From the NCBI RefSeq assembly GCF_013393325.1, contig NZ_QJRC01000099.1, forward strand, positions 1 to 64,000: 64,000 nt of DNA, in the 5' to 3' direction. Below the pieces are notes generated by a model. It searched no databases. It was not told the DNA's origin and saw only the letters and a list, made by a program, of their open reading frames with translations. Both the position numbers and the translations under genes were made by a program. Shown here in pieces: positions 16,509 through 25,693 of this stretch. Source of the stretch: Pseudomonas hunanensis (GTDB lineage: Bacteria; Pseudomonadota; Gammaproteobacteria; Pseudomonadales; Pseudomonadaceae). Position 1 is the first letter of the stretch. Each line of letters begins with the position of its first letter.

Positions 16509-17555
16509 TTACAGCTGCTCAACCCTGAGCGGCTTGTTGTCGTCTTTCCTCTTTTTGCCCGAGGCCTTGGCCTTGCCCTTCTTGCCGCCGTTGCACTCCA
16601 CGGTGGTAGTCCAGCCGCTGGCGGTGAATACCTGCTCGACGCTGTCCACCAGGTACTCGCCATCCAGACCGACCTTGAAGCCCTGGGCGTTGATCGTGCG
16701 TTCGGCAAACAGGTCAGTACGCCCGGCCATTTCCAGGCGCACTCCGGCAGTGCTGCGGTTGAACGCCGCCAGGCGCGCCTTGGCGGCCTGCTCGGCGGCG
16801 GTCTTGTCGGGATAGATATGGCGGTCGGTATGCACCGGAGGCAGGCCGTTGGGGGCCTCGTCGTTGTCCAGCTGGACCACCTGCAAGGCGCCGGTTTTCT
16901 TGTCCTGGTGCTGGGTACGCACAGCCTTTTGCGCGCCGCGATCCCCGAGGCGGAACTGGTAACGCTCGACGTCTGTTTTGTTGAGGGTTACGACCTGTAG
17001 GGCCTTGCCGCTGATGCTTTTTCCGCCCTGCCGGGGCATGACCAGCAGCTTGCCCTCGGCCACTTTGGCGGTACTGTCGTACTGCTTGGCCAGCCGCGTG
17101 ACAAAGTTAAAGTCCGACTCGTTGCGCTGGTCGACGCGCTCGATCTTGGTGCTCACCGGGCACACCGGCTCCCAGCCGTTGCGCTTGGCCACCTCGGTGA
17201 CGATCTGTGACAGCGGCACGTTTTCCCAGCTGCCGCTGCGCACGGTCTTGCCGCTGCCGCGCATGTCGCTGGCCTTGCCGCGAATGGTCATGGTGTCCGG
17301 CGGACCGGACAACTGCACCTCGTCGACGGTAAAGGCACCCATGCGCTTGAGGGGCTGGCCCTCATAGCCCAGCAGCACCTCCACCCGGCCGCCGCGCCCA
17401 GGAAGCGCAACAGCCTGATCGCGGTCGTCAATGCGCAGCTCGAACTCGTCCGACTCCATGCCGGGCTTGTCCGATACCCGCAGCAGCAACAGGCGGTCAT
17501 TGATCAGCGCGGTAATGTCCTTGCCATCCGCGACGATACGGTACGTCGGTTTCAT
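16509..17555 (-). CDS. P2 gpD-like tail protein (late control D family)
   Basis: 348 residues. Starts with YRIVADGKDIT and continues with a gp27-like fold pattern typical of contractile-tail hub proteins; the end is lysine-rich. In P2-like phages it forms the baseplate hub above the spike. It is the last tail gene before lysis, and a terminator precedes it after gpX. Confidence 0.9.
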   Translation of the reverse strand: MKPTYRIVADGKDITALINDRLLLLRVSDKPGMESDEFELRIDDRDQAVALPGRGGRVEVLLGYEGQPLKRMGAFTVDEVQLSGPPDTMTIRGKASDMRGSGKTVRSGSWENVPLSQIVTEVAKRNGWEPVCPVSTKIERVDQRNESDFNFVTRLAKQYDSTAKVAEGKLLVMPRQGGKSISGKALQVVTLNKTDVERYQFRLGDRGAQKAVRTQHQDKKTGALQVVQLDNDEAPNGLPPVHTDRHIYPDKTAAEQAAKARLAAFNRSTAGVRLEMAGRTDLFAERTINAQGFKVGLDGEYLVDSVEQVFTASGWTTTVECNGGKKGKAKASGKKRKDDNKPLRVEQL

Positions 17556-17571
17556 GCTTGCTCCAGAGATG

Positions 17572-17592
17572 AAAAAACCCGCACAGGGCGGG
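17572..17592 (-). terminator. terminator between gpX and gpD genes
   Basis: On the minus strand CCCGC-cctgt-GCGGG is followed by TTTTTT. It may reduce expression of the downstream hub and lysis genes. Confidence 0.65.
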
Positions 17593-17614
17593 GCTCGTTA
17601 AGCGTAACGCGGGG

Positions 17615-17824
17615 TTATCGGTCGAACAGCTGCAGCAGCTCCACCGCCGGCGCCGACAGGTCGGGCAACTGGATCAGCAGGCCAGCGCGGTACGGCTGCA
17701 CCTCCCTGGCCAAGTCCGGGTTGGCCTCCAGCACCGCCTCGACGGTGCCATTGAGGTGCCCGTAATGGTACTGGCAGATCACATCCAACAAATCCCCGCT
17801 AGACGTTCTGCAGATCGTTGCCAT
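17615..17824 (-). CDS. P2 gpX-like tail protein
   Basis: 69 residues with the pattern RTSSGDLLDVICQYHYG then VEAVLEANPDLA and GLLIQLPDL, a LysM-like small tail protein found between gpU and gpD in P2-like tails. It overlaps the end of gpU by 26 bases. Confidence 0.85.
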   Translation of the reverse strand: MATICRTSSGDLLDVICQYHYGHLNGTVEAVLEANPDLAREVQPYRAGLLIQLPDLSAPAVELLQLFDR

Positions 17825-18644
17825 AGCTCACAAACTCCAGGGTGAACCCTTGTTTCCGGGGGATGCCACCTGCCAGCAGGTGGCCCTGTTCTTCCTCCAC
17901 GCTCACCAGGCACCAGTCGCCCAGTACCTCGCCGTAGCCCGTGACCAGCTTCAGCGCCTGCAGGTTGCGGCCGATGCTGCGCAGCACGGTCAGCTGCTTA
18001 ATGCCGCCCTTGTGGTGCGGGAAGATAGCGCCCTTGAGCGTTATTTTTTCCTCACCCAGGCCAACGGCCTGCTGCGCCACACTGCGGCGCAAGCGTTCCT
18101 GGCCGGCCCAACGGAACGACGCCTGCCGGCGCAGCTCGTCAAAGGGCGCGGTGTCCAGGTTGAAGTAATACGGCTGCTTTTTCGGGTCATGCGGCTGGAT
18201 GATGAGCAGGTGGGGGAACGGCGCGACCGCCTCGGGCAGCGGCGTGGACGAACCCAGCAGCCCGCCCGTGGGCAGGATGTTGGCCAGTGACGGGCTCACC
18301 AGCCCCGCCACCCGCCCGGCCTCGGCCGTGACCTTGGCCGCCATCGTCTTGAACGTGCCGAGGCGTTCCTGCACCTGGGCGGCGCCGGTGACGGCTCGGC
18401 TATACATCGACGCCACTTGCCCCACCTGGGACTGTGCCACGTTGATACTGCGCACGATCCGGCCCAGCTTGGCCCCGGCCTCACCGCCCACGAACGGAAT
18501 GTTTTCCAGCTCCGACGCGGCGCCGGTGATGCTGCCAATGGCGCCATTGAGCGGGGACAGCATGCCGTCCACGCCCTTGCGCCCCGCCTCCCCAGCTGCA
18601 ACCAGCCCGGATAGGGATGATTCCAGCTGCTCCATGTAGGGCAT
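17799..18644 (-). CDS. P2 gpU-like tail protein with N-terminal extension
   Basis: 281 residues. The C-terminal ~130 are gpU-like (LLIIQPHDPKKQPYYFN, FRWAGQERL, VEEEQGHLLAGG); the first ~140 are an extra helical, Ala/Gly-rich region not present in P2 gpU. AAGGAGG just upstream supports this start. It acts at tail completion. Confidence 0.85.
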   Translation of the reverse strand: MPYMEQLESSLSGLVAAGEAGRKGVDGMLSPLNGAIGSITGAASELENIPFVGGEAGAKLGRIVRSINVAQSQVGQVASMYSRAVTGAAQVQERLGTFKTMAAKVTAEAGRVAGLVSPSLANILPTGGLLGSSTPLPEAVAPFPHLLIIQPHDPKKQPYYFNLDTAPFDELRRQASFRWAGQERLRRSVAQQAVGLGEEKITLKGAIFPHHKGGIKQLTVLRSIGRNLQALKLVTGYGEVLGDWCLVSVEEEQGHLLAGGIPRKQGFTLEFVSYGNDLQNV

Positions 18645-18653
18645 AACCCCTCC

Positions 18654-21600
18654 TTAAACGTGTGGTTGGTCGTACAGCTGCACCGATGCCATGCGGGCCT
18701 GCACTTCACGCGTCCATTCATCGAACTTACGACGCAATGGCGCTTCAATCTCGCGCACCACCTGATCGGGTTCCTTGACTTCACCATGCACCGTGATGGG
18801 CATATGCGGCGCGAAGGTAAACGTCATATCCACCTTCGGCGGCGGCGGCTTGACCGTGACCGCCTTGGCCGGCTTTTCCGGCTCGGGCAATAGGGGTGCC
18901 GGCGGTTTCGCCTTGGCCACCATGTCGCGCACCACATCGCCCAGCCCGTCCGGCCGGGGTGCCGGCTGGGGGGCTGCTTGAGCGGGTACGCTCTGGGCGA
19001 CCTTGGGTGCCGGTACGACCAGCACCAGGGGCATCACCGTCGCCGCCTGGGCCATCGGCGCACGCGCCGCCGGCATGACCACTGGCTTGACCAGCAGCGG
19101 CGCAGGGGCCGGCATGCTGGGCTTGGGCTGGTTGCGCACGGCATCACCCAGGGCAGGCGCTGCCGGTGCTGGCAGTGGCGCGGCGACCGGCTCGCGGCGG
19201 TCGACCACCACAGGCGCGGTCGGCGTTGCCTCGGGCGCGGTAACCCGTACTGCAGGCGCTGCTGCAGGTGGTACCACCACCGGCGCGGCCGCCGGCGGAA
19301 CAGGCTTGGACTGGGCACGCACGGCATCGCCCAGGGCGGGCGCCGCCGGTGCTGGCAGTGGCGCGGCGACCGGCTCTCGGCGGTCGACCACCACAGGTGC
19401 AGTCGGCGCTGCCTTGGGCGCGGTAACCCGTACTGCAGGCGCCGCTGCAGGTGGTACCACCACCGGCGCGGCCGCCGGCGGAACAGGCTTGGACTCGGCA
19501 CGCACGGCATCGCCTAGGGCGGGCGCCGCCGGCGCCGGCAATGGCGCGGCGACCGACTCCCGGTTGTCGACCACCAGAGGCGCGGTCGGCGTTGCCTCGG
19601 GCGCGGTCACCCGTACTGCAGGCGCTGCTGCAGGCGGTACCACCACCGGCGCGGCAGCTGGCGGAACAGGCTTGGCCTGGGCACGCACGACATCGCCCAA
19701 GGTCGGCGCCGCCGGTGCCGGCGATGGCGCGACGACCGGATCCCGGCTGCCAACCACCACAGGCGCGGCCGGCGTTGCCTTGGGCGCTGTCACGTGTGCT
19801 ACAGGAGCTGCTGCAGGCGGCACCACAACCGGTGCGGTCGCCGGCGGAAGAGGCTTAACCTGATCACGCTCCGCAGCATCCGCCCCGGGGGCAACCTCCC
19901 TGTCCTCCCTTTCGCCTTGCTCATCACCAAACCAACGCTTGCCGAGCCAGCCGCCGAACGACTCGCCACCCATGCCGCCCAACACAGCACCAACAGCGCC
20001 GCCAACAGCCGTCCCGATAACGGGTACCACCGAACCGATGGCAGCGCCTGCAGCTGCTCCTGCAAGTGTGCCTGCCAGGCTACCAGCGGCTCCACCGTAG
20101 CCTTCGGCCTTTTCGTCCTTAGTCGTTGCGTTGAGTGCCACATCGATCGCCGCGGCGCCCGCATCCACGACATTGCCGCCGGGTAAACGCCTTGCGAGGC
20201 GTGCAACTCCTCGAACCGAGCGAGCGACTTTTCCCAGCTCGTTGCTTTCAGCCAACACGGTCGCGGCCACCGGCAGCCTCGATGATTTAGCGGCAGGTAC
20301 CGGAGGCGGGTCGGCCTTTACAGCCGGCCGAGCTGGCTCGCCTTTCTTCGCTCGACGGCGTTCGCGACGACGACTTCTGCGACTCCCCCTGGCAGGCGCG
20401 GCAGGGCCGCTATTGGCGACAGCGCCACCGATCTTGCCGAAGGCATCGGCATTAACCACAAACACGCGCTGCGGGTCGTTACCGCCCACTACTGGATCAT
20501 TGGCCGGTTCGGCACCTGTCGAGCGAGATGCAAACACCTTACCCAATACACCCAGACCAGCGTCGACCACCTTGCTGCCAGTTTTAGGCAAGTCTGTGAT
20601 CGCATTGTCTTGATGAGCGGCACGCCCCAGCCGGCGGCCGCGCGCGATATTGAGCACACCCCGCCCGATCTTGAACGCACTGGACGCTGTCTTGAACGCC
20701 AGAATGGCGGCCACAATGCCGCCAATACCCATCACAACCGCCGGGAACCCGTCCGACAGCCTGGTGATGCCTTGAGCTACTGCAGTAAGCCCTTTGGCCG
20801 CCATGTCAGTGGCCGGGCGGATGGCATCGCCAATGCTGCGCATTGCATCGTCAGCCGCCTGTACCGTCTCTGCCCATTGCTGGGCCGAGGTTTCGCGGCG
20901 CTCGGCCAAGTTCTTGTCGAGGATGCCGCCGACCTTCTGCGCGTTGGCAGAGTTGGCCTTCAGCTCGTCATACAGTCCCCGATTTTGCCCGTAGGCGGTC
21001 AGCGCCGCCTTGACCTGCATGTCGGCAAAGATATCGCCGGTACGCAGTGTCTTCTCCAAGGCGTCCAGTGCTGCCCTAGCCTTCTCCGGGTCGACCTCCT
21101 TGTCGATCTGCGCCTTGGCCGCCTCGATCTTCTTGGCCTTGTCCGGGTCGGTCTTTTCAACGTACTTCATGGCCAGGGCCATGGACGCCTCAATGACGTT
21201 CATACCCTTCTGCAGGCCGGTATTCAGCGAAGCCTGATAATCAATACCGGCGTCTTTGTAGGCCTTAACCACCTCGCCGGAACCGATTTTCTCCATCCAG
21301 TTCTTGAGGTTGTTGGCAGCCTCGTCAGAACTGCCGGCAGTCTTCATCTGCACCTGCAGCATGGAGCCCAGCGATGTCACCGCGTCCAGCCCGGTGATCC
21401 CGTTTTTCTCCATGTTGGCCAGCAACTGCGGAAACCATCGGGCCATGTCGCTGGCCTCGAAGCTGCCCGCCTGGCCCTGGTAGGCGATGGCCTCCAGCGC
21501 CTGCTGCATGACTTTCGGGTCGCTGATCTTGGCGTTTTGCTCCAGCGCCTGAATCATGGACGCCGTATCAACACCCGACGCGCCTTGACCGATGGCAAAC

Positions 21601-22238
21601 TTTGCTGCCACCGGGGCATAGGCCAGCGCCTTGTCCAGCTCCATGCCGGCGCCGACCAGCTGGTTGACCAGGTCGGCAACGCCGTTACGGGCCATGCCGG
21701 TATCGGCCGCCGTGTCGATCACCGTCCGGGTTAGCTGCTGCTCCTGGGGCTTGTTGGCAATGTCAGCCTTGATCGCAATGTCGCGGATGATCGCCTGGTA
21801 ATTCGCGCTGATCATCGTCGGCGCAGCGACAGCGGCCGTGGCGGCCACTGCCTTCCCTACGTTCGACTTGAGCGATTCCTTGCCCGCTTGCAACTGCTGG
21901 TGGCCCTTCATCTGCAGACCGGCGGCACGAGCTTCGCGGCCAAGGCGCTCATACTCACGCTTAAGGCGCCCGACTTCGACGCCCTGGTTGCGCAGCGCCT
22001 CAAGGTTGCCGTTCAGCTTGCGCAACAGCTTGTCGGCGCCGGCGGCCCCACTGTCGTGGGCGCGCTTCCACTCCTCCCGAAGCTTGATGGTTTCGCCAAT
22101 CGTGCTTTTCAGCACCTTGGCCCTGTTGCCCTTGGCCTCCAACCTCTGGATGCCGTTTTCAACCGTTTTGAATGCGGCGCCTACCGATGAGGCGACCGTG
22201 CCGCCGATCACCAGCGCTAACGCTAGTTTGTTCGCCAC
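18654..22238 (-). CDS. tail tape measure protein with Pro/Ala repeat region
   Basis: 1194 residues, comparable to P2 gpT-type tape measures but with an unusual centre. Order: helical N-terminus (1-~140), the conserved tape-measure core with membrane-like and Gly-rich parts (~140-520), a basic linker (SRRSRRRERRRAKKGE near 620-640), a second Gly/Ala-rich membrane-like stretch (~730-760), then ~244 residues made of four 61-residue Ala/Pro/Val repeats, and a conserved end (MTFTFAPHMPITVHGEV). Tape measure length sets tail length, so the repeats may change tail size or form a flexible rod. Confidence 0.9.
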   Translation of the reverse strand: MANKLALALVIGGTVASSVGAAFKTVENGIQRLEAKGNRAKVLKSTIGETIKLREEWKRAHDSGAAGADKLLRKLNGNLEALRNQGVEVGRLKREYERLGREARAAGLQMKGHQQLQAGKESLKSNVGKAVAATAAVAAPTMISANYQAIIRDIAIKADIANKPQEQQLTRTVIDTAADTGMARNGVADLVNQLVGAGMELDKALAYAPVAAKFAIGQGASGVDTASMIQALEQNAKISDPKVMQQALEAIAYQGQAGSFEASDMARWFPQLLANMEKNGITGLDAVTSLGSMLQVQMKTAGSSDEAANNLKNWMEKIGSGEVVKAYKDAGIDYQASLNTGLQKGMNVIEASMALAMKYVEKTDPDKAKKIEAAKAQIDKEVDPEKARAALDALEKTLRTGDIFADMQVKAALTAYGQNRGLYDELKANSANAQKVGGILDKNLAERRETSAQQWAETVQAADDAMRSIGDAIRPATDMAAKGLTAVAQGITRLSDGFPAVVMGIGGIVAAILAFKTASSAFKIGRGVLNIARGRRLGRAAHQDNAITDLPKTGSKVVDAGLGVLGKVFASRSTGAEPANDPVVGGNDPQRVFVVNADAFGKIGGAVANSGPAAPARGSRRSRRRERRRAKKGEPARPAVKADPPPVPAAKSSRLPVAATVLAESNELGKVARSVRGVARLARRLPGGNVVDAGAAAIDVALNATTKDEKAEGYGGAAGSLAGTLAGAAAGAAIGSVVPVIGTAVGGAVGAVLGGMGGESFGGWLGKRWFGDEQGEREDREVAPGADAAERDQVKPLPPATAPVVVPPAAAPVAHVTAPKATPAAPVVVGSRDPVVAPSPAPAAPTLGDVVRAQAKPVPPAAAPVVVPPAAAPAVRVTAPEATPTAPLVVDNRESVAAPLPAPAAPALGDAVRAESKPVPPAAAPVVVPPAAAPAVRVTAPKAAPTAPVVVDRREPVAAPLPAPAAPALGDAVRAQSKPVPPAAAPVVVPPAAAPAVRVTAPEATPTAPVVVDRREPVAAPLPAPAAPALGDAVRNQPKPSMPAPAPLLVKPVVMPAARAPMAQAATVMPLVLVVPAPKVAQSVPAQAAPQPAPRPDGLGDVVRDMVAKAKPPAPLLPEPEKPAKAVTVKPPPPKVDMTFTFAPHMPITVHGEVKEPDQVVREIEAPLRRKFDEWTREVQARMASVQLYDQPHV
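19138..19869. repeat. four tandem 183-bp repeats inside the tape measure gene
   Basis: Units begin at 19138, 19321, 19504 and 19687, spaced exactly 183 bp (61 codons). The first three are close copies and the fourth is more diverged. Each encodes LGDAVR, PVPPAAAPVVVPPAAAP, VTAP and a VAAPLPAPAAP-type end. Confidence 0.9.
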
Positions 22239-22258
22239 CGGAGCCCCCTATGCAAAGC

Positions 22259-22360
22259 TCAATCTGTAAGCCACCAGACCACGTCGGCATAGGACATGGT
22301 CATGATTTCCTCGGCCGAGAAATTCAGCTCGGCCGCCAGTCGCTTGGCGGCGGCCCTCAT
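22259..22360 (-). CDS. P2 gpE'-like small tail chaperone, 33 aa
   Basis: MRAAAKRLAAELNFSAEEIM followed by MSYADVVWWLTD matches the short GpE' type that follows gpE. It overlaps neither neighbour. Relative to gpE it lies in the +1 (equivalently -2) frame rather than the -1 frame used in P2, and no slippery run is obvious, so it may be translated from its own ATG. Confidence 0.7.
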   Translation of the reverse strand: MRAAAKRLAAELNFSAEEIMTMSYADVVWWLTD

Positions 22361-22370
22361 GCTTTCGGGA

Positions 22371-22667
22371 TTACAGTTCGTCCTCTCGCACCAGAAAGGT
22401 GTAACCGGTCGAGATACGGTTGTAATCCTTGTAGGTCAGGCCCTCCAGGTCCTTGATACTGACCTCGGCCAGGGAGGCGAACAGGTTCAATTCGCGTTGC
22501 TCGTCGTCGCCATCCGAGGTTTGGCTGGACATGCGCATATCGCGCACGGTCGGCGCGCGCAGGGTGATCGTGTCCACCTTGATACCATTCATCTCGGTTG
22601 GCTTGGTCAGGGTGACGATGACATTTTCAGCGGTCAGCTTGAGGTACTTCGGTGCTGGCTTGCTCAT
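22371..22667 (-). CDS. P2 gpE-like tail assembly protein
   Basis: 98 residues, with LTKPTEMNGIKVDTITLRAPTVRDM and the segment ASLAEVSIKDLEGLTYKDYNRI typical of phage tail assembly chaperones. It lies between the tail tube gene and the tape measure, the standard place for this chaperone, which coats the tape measure during tail assembly. Confidence 0.85.
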   Translation of the reverse strand: MSKPAPKYLKLTAENVIVTLTKPTEMNGIKVDTITLRAPTVRDMRMSSQTSDGDDEQRELNLFASLAEVSIKDLEGLTYKDYNRISTGYTFLVREDEL

Positions 22668-22715
22668 GACTCGGTGTCCTTGAATCGGAAAGGAATACGG
22701 AAGGGTTGCAGGGGA

Positions 22716-23225
22716 TTACAGGCCGAGGTCGCGGCGCTGGCTGGCCAACTGGTCGACACCGTTGATGACGCGCTTCATTGCCACTGGATCGATCTCATAG
22801 ATGACCTCACCACCGACCTCGAGCTTGTAATAGGTCAACGCCACGGAGTGCTTGAACTCAGCCTTGTCGCCCGGCTTCCAGTCCCCCATATCCAGCTCTT
22901 TCAGGGTGCCGCGCTGAGTGACGATCACCGCTTTGGTCTCGCCCCGCTGGCCCTTGAACGAACCTCGGAACGTCCCGTTGAACGCGTTGCCGTCAGCCAG
23001 GCCGAAGAATTTCAGGGACTCTTTGCGCACGCCAGTGGTGGTGAAGTTGGACTCCATCTTGTCCATGCCCACATCCATCTCAATCGGCATATCCATGCCA
23101 CCGGGCCGGTGCTCCTCCATTTTCAGCGTGAGCTTGGGCAGGGTCAGGCTGGGAACATCGCCTTGGAAGCTGACGCCATCCACGAACAGGTTCATGTTGG
23201 CCAGAGTTTCGGGAATCATTGCCAT
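22716..23225 (-). CDS. major tail tube protein (P2 FII-like)
   Basis: 169 residues. IPETLANMNLFVDGVSFQGD at the start and KRVINGVDQLASQRRDLGL at the end are family hallmarks. It polymerises as the inner tube of the contractile tail; it directly follows the sheath gene. Confidence 0.93.
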   Translation of the reverse strand: MAMIPETLANMNLFVDGVSFQGDVPSLTLPKLTLKMEEHRPGGMDMPIEMDVGMDKMESNFTTTGVRKESLKFFGLADGNAFNGTFRGSFKGQRGETKAVIVTQRGTLKELDMGDWKPGDKAEFKHSVALTYYKLEVGGEVIYEIDPVAMKRVINGVDQLASQRRDLGL

Positions 23226-23237
23226 GGGATGCGCTCC

Positions 23238-24404
23238 TTACGCGACTTGGTCGAGGACTTCGGTCAGCCATTGATTGGTGACTTCGATACGGAAATTCGG
23301 GTTTTCGGCCGGCGGAACGTCGGTGAAACGGATGTTCCAGTACACCTTGCCCTGCTCCAGCTGGCTCGCCGTGTTGAGCACCGGGTCGGCGTAGACCTCG
23401 AAGTTGATGATGGCGCCCTGGGCTTTCAGGTCGCGCATGAATGCCTGCAAGCCTTCGGTTACGTCGCGGATATAGGTCGAGGTAATGCCCCGGTCCACCG
23501 CCCACTTGTGGCCGTACAGGATCGCGTCCATGACCATGTCCATGGTTCGCACGCGGGTGACGAACGCCCACTTCGGATCGCTCGACAGCGTGCGGTTACC
23601 CCACAGGCGGAATCCGTCATCACGAATGATGGTCGCGATATTGGCGTTGTTGAGCAGGTTGGCCCGGCACGTCTCGTCGCCGTCCAGATACTCGATGGCG
23701 CGGGTGGTGCCGGTGATGCCGACGAACTCTTTGTTCGATGGCGAGGACCAGAAGCCATACTCACTGTCGGTCCAGGCGAACACGCCTGCAGCCCACGCCG
23801 AGGCCGGCGCGTCGATGGTCGCGTTGGTAGCGGTGTCCCACACCTGCACGCCCGGATCGACCATGTAAATGCGCTTGGAGCCGAACGACTTGGCGTAGGC
23901 GGTCGCCGCTTCGTCAGTAGTGTTGGGGCCGTCGATGATCGCCACTGCGCGCAGCTTGGCCGCAATGGAGTCCATGGCGGTGGCCACCGCCAGGGTCGCG
24001 CTGTGCTTGGGCGCGACGATCAGGCGCGGTTGGGCATTGAAACGGCTCTTGCCGTCCAGCAGCGCCTGCAGGCCGGTACGCTTGCCGCTGGCCTGTACCC
24101 CGCCAATGATCGCGGAAGTCTGCGCGGCCGCGTCGGCAACCTTGGTCACCCCCGAAGCAACGATAACGGCCTTGGAACGCGCATAGATCGCCCGGCAGGC
24201 CTTGGTGATGGCAGCGTCGGCACCGAACGCGGCGACGGCCTCGCGCTCGTTGGTAATCAGTAACAGGTCGCCGACCTTGGCCGAGACGTTCGCGCCCTCG
24301 GTAAAGGTGTCGACCAGGCCGATGATCGAGGAAGACGGCAGCGCGACGTTGCGCGCGCCAGTGTCGACGTTCGTTACGGTAACGCCGTGAAAAAATCCAG
24401 CCAT
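23238..24404 (-). CDS. tail sheath protein (P2 FI-like)
   Basis: 388 residues from the ATG giving MAGFFHGVTVTNVDTGAR. Conserved sheath segments include FWSSPSNKEFVGITG, GFRLWGNRTLSSDP and the C-terminal VYWNIRFTDVPPAENPNF. Contraction of this protein drives DNA injection. An upstream in-frame ATG 25 codons earlier crosses a terminator hairpin and is rejected. Confidence 0.95.
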   Translation of the reverse strand: MAGFFHGVTVTNVDTGARNVALPSSSIIGLVDTFTEGANVSAKVGDLLLITNEREAVAAFGADAAITKACRAIYARSKAVIVASGVTKVADAAAQTSAIIGGVQASGKRTGLQALLDGKSRFNAQPRLIVAPKHSATLAVATAMDSIAAKLRAVAIIDGPNTTDEAATAYAKSFGSKRIYMVDPGVQVWDTATNATIDAPASAWAAGVFAWTDSEYGFWSSPSNKEFVGITGTTRAIEYLDGDETCRANLLNNANIATIIRDDGFRLWGNRTLSSDPKWAFVTRVRTMDMVMDAILYGHKWAVDRGITSTYIRDVTEGLQAFMRDLKAQGAIINFEVYADPVLNTASQLEQGKVYWNIRFTDVPPAENPNFRIEVTNQWLTEVLDQVA

Positions 24405-24456
24405 GGGATAGCTCCAAAAGAATGGGCCGCACGCGGCGGCCCAACAGAAACGAAAA

Positions 24457-24474
24457 CGCCCCGAAAACGGGGCG
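24457..24474 (-). terminator. terminator upstream of the sheath gene
   Basis: On the minus strand CGCCCCG-TTTT-CGGGGCG is followed by TTTTCGTTT. A second hairpin (GGGCCGC/GCGGCCC) follows. It separates the fibre module from the sheath/tube module. Confidence 0.75.
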
Positions 24475-24496
24475 CTCAAGGGAATGCGGCGAGGGG

Positions 24497-24952
24497 TCAG
24501 ACGGCGCCCGGCACGCTCGCACGGATGGCGTTGATCGCCTCGTCGGCGTAGGTTTCAGCCTGCGCATGGGTAGTCGCCTTGAGCACCTCGACACTGCCTT
24601 TGAGGCGGGCTGCACGGATTGCGCATACAGCCGTGTGCCACGCCTGCGCCTCCTGCAGGATCGACTCGGCCGCGTCCATGGGCTCGACGCCCTGGGCATC
24701 GACCACGGCCTGTACGGTCAATGGCACCTCACCGTCGTAACCCGCCAGCTTGAAGGCCTTCGCCTCGCTCTCGGCCAGCTGGTTCTCGATGGCGCGCAGC
24801 GGATCGCCCAGCACCGCTGCCAGCGCCTGGTCGGCCGCCTTCTCGATCTGCTGCTGGGCCACCAGCAGCGCCGCGCCAATGGGAAGCGCCTCGAAGTCGA
24901 AGCCGTTGTAGTTGGTCTCGCCGTAAACGACGTTCAAAAAGGTTTTTTGCAT
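24497..24952 (-). CDS. hypothetical tail-fibre-module protein
   Basis: 151 residues from MQKTFLNVVYGE. Predicted mostly helical after residue 30, rich in Ala, Gln and Glu. It sits directly after the distal fibre gene, where P2-like phages carry a fibre assembly chaperone, so an assembly role is possible; no family motif was recognised. Confidence 0.6.
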   Translation of the reverse strand: MQKTFLNVVYGETNYNGFDFEALPIGAALLVAQQQIEKAADQALAAVLGDPLRAIENQLAESEAKAFKLAGYDGEVPLTVQAVVDAQGVEPMDAAESILQEAQAWHTAVCAIRAARLKGSVEVLKATTHAQAETYADEAINAIRASVPGAV

Positions 24953-24959
24953 GATCGAC

Positions 24960-25691
24960 TCACAGGCTCGACAGGTTGGTGATGATGTGGCCCAAATCCT
25001 TGGACAGAGTGCCCGCTGCGATACCCACGAACAGCGAGCCATTGAGGGCCGAAGGCACCGCCGTACCGGTCATCGACAACGCAATAAGTGCCGAGCCCGG
25101 CCCGATCAGCCTGCCCCGGAAAGTGCCGCGCAGCTCCAGTGTGCAGTTGTACATGCGCACCTGCATAAGGATCGGGGCCGACGAGCCGCTGGCAAAAGCG
25201 AGCGCGTAATAGGCACTCAGATCACCGGCGCTCGAGGCCGGGAGACTGACCGTCACGTTAAGCAACTGCAGGGTCGAGCCGTTCGACATCCAGAACGACC
25301 CCATGCGAGTCAGCTGGTCGCTGCCCTCCGGCAGAAACTCATTGCAAATCAGCTTTCGCCCCGACCCAGCCACACCTGCAACGATCAACTGACGACCTGC
25401 AGTGGTGACGCTCTTATCGAGTACATAGTCCCTGGCCAGCCACGCCGTAACCCGCCCGCCGTCAGGGGTTGCATCGACCGCCCGCTGCAGGGTCTTGAAC
25501 GGGCTGGCCTCGGTGCCGACCGCGTTGTCGTCGCCCAGCTGCGAGTCCACCCAGTAGGCACGAACAATCGACGGTGCTGCCGCTACCGCTGCCGACACGG
25601 CAGCGTCAATCGCAGCCTTTTTGCCGCCGAAATAGTCGATCAGCTTGTTGTTTGCCGCGACCAGCGCAGCGATTTCAGTTTCAAGGCTCAT
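24960..25691 (-). CDS. putative distal tail fibre / receptor-binding protein
   Basis: 243 residues. A short helical N-terminus (to ~45) leads to YWVDSQLGDDNAVGTEASPFKTLQRAVDATPDGG, the opening of DUF1565-like right-handed beta-helix domains, then a beta-rich region with many S, T, G and V. It follows the gpH-like gene 2 bases later. It is likely the part that contacts the host surface. Confidence 0.6.
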   Translation of the reverse strand: MSLETEIAALVAANNKLIDYFGGKKAAIDAAVSAAVAAAPSIVRAYWVDSQLGDDNAVGTEASPFKTLQRAVDATPDGGRVTAWLARDYVLDKSVTTAGRQLIVAGVAGSGRKLICNEFLPEGSDQLTRMGSFWMSNGSTLQLLNVTVSLPASSAGDLSAYYALAFASGSSAPILMQVRMYNCTLELRGTFRGRLIGPGSALIALSMTGTAVPSALNGSLFVGIAAGTLSKDLGHIITNLSSL

Positions 25692-25693
25692 GG

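Noticed and set aside
18978..19863. Long plus-strand frames (179 and 286 codons) opposite the tape measure repeats
   Set aside because: They are antisense shadows of the GC-rich 183-bp repeats with Arg- or Gly/Ala-only composition; the minus-strand tape measure explains the sequence.
19138..19869. 183-bp repeats as non-coding satellite or CRISPR
   Set aside because: Period is a multiple of three and the frame is open throughout; it is coding sequence.
22296..24263. 655-codon plus-strand frame across sheath and tube genes
   Set aside because: Antisense to well-conserved FI/FII proteins, His/Gly/Arg-rich shadow composition, no ribosome site.
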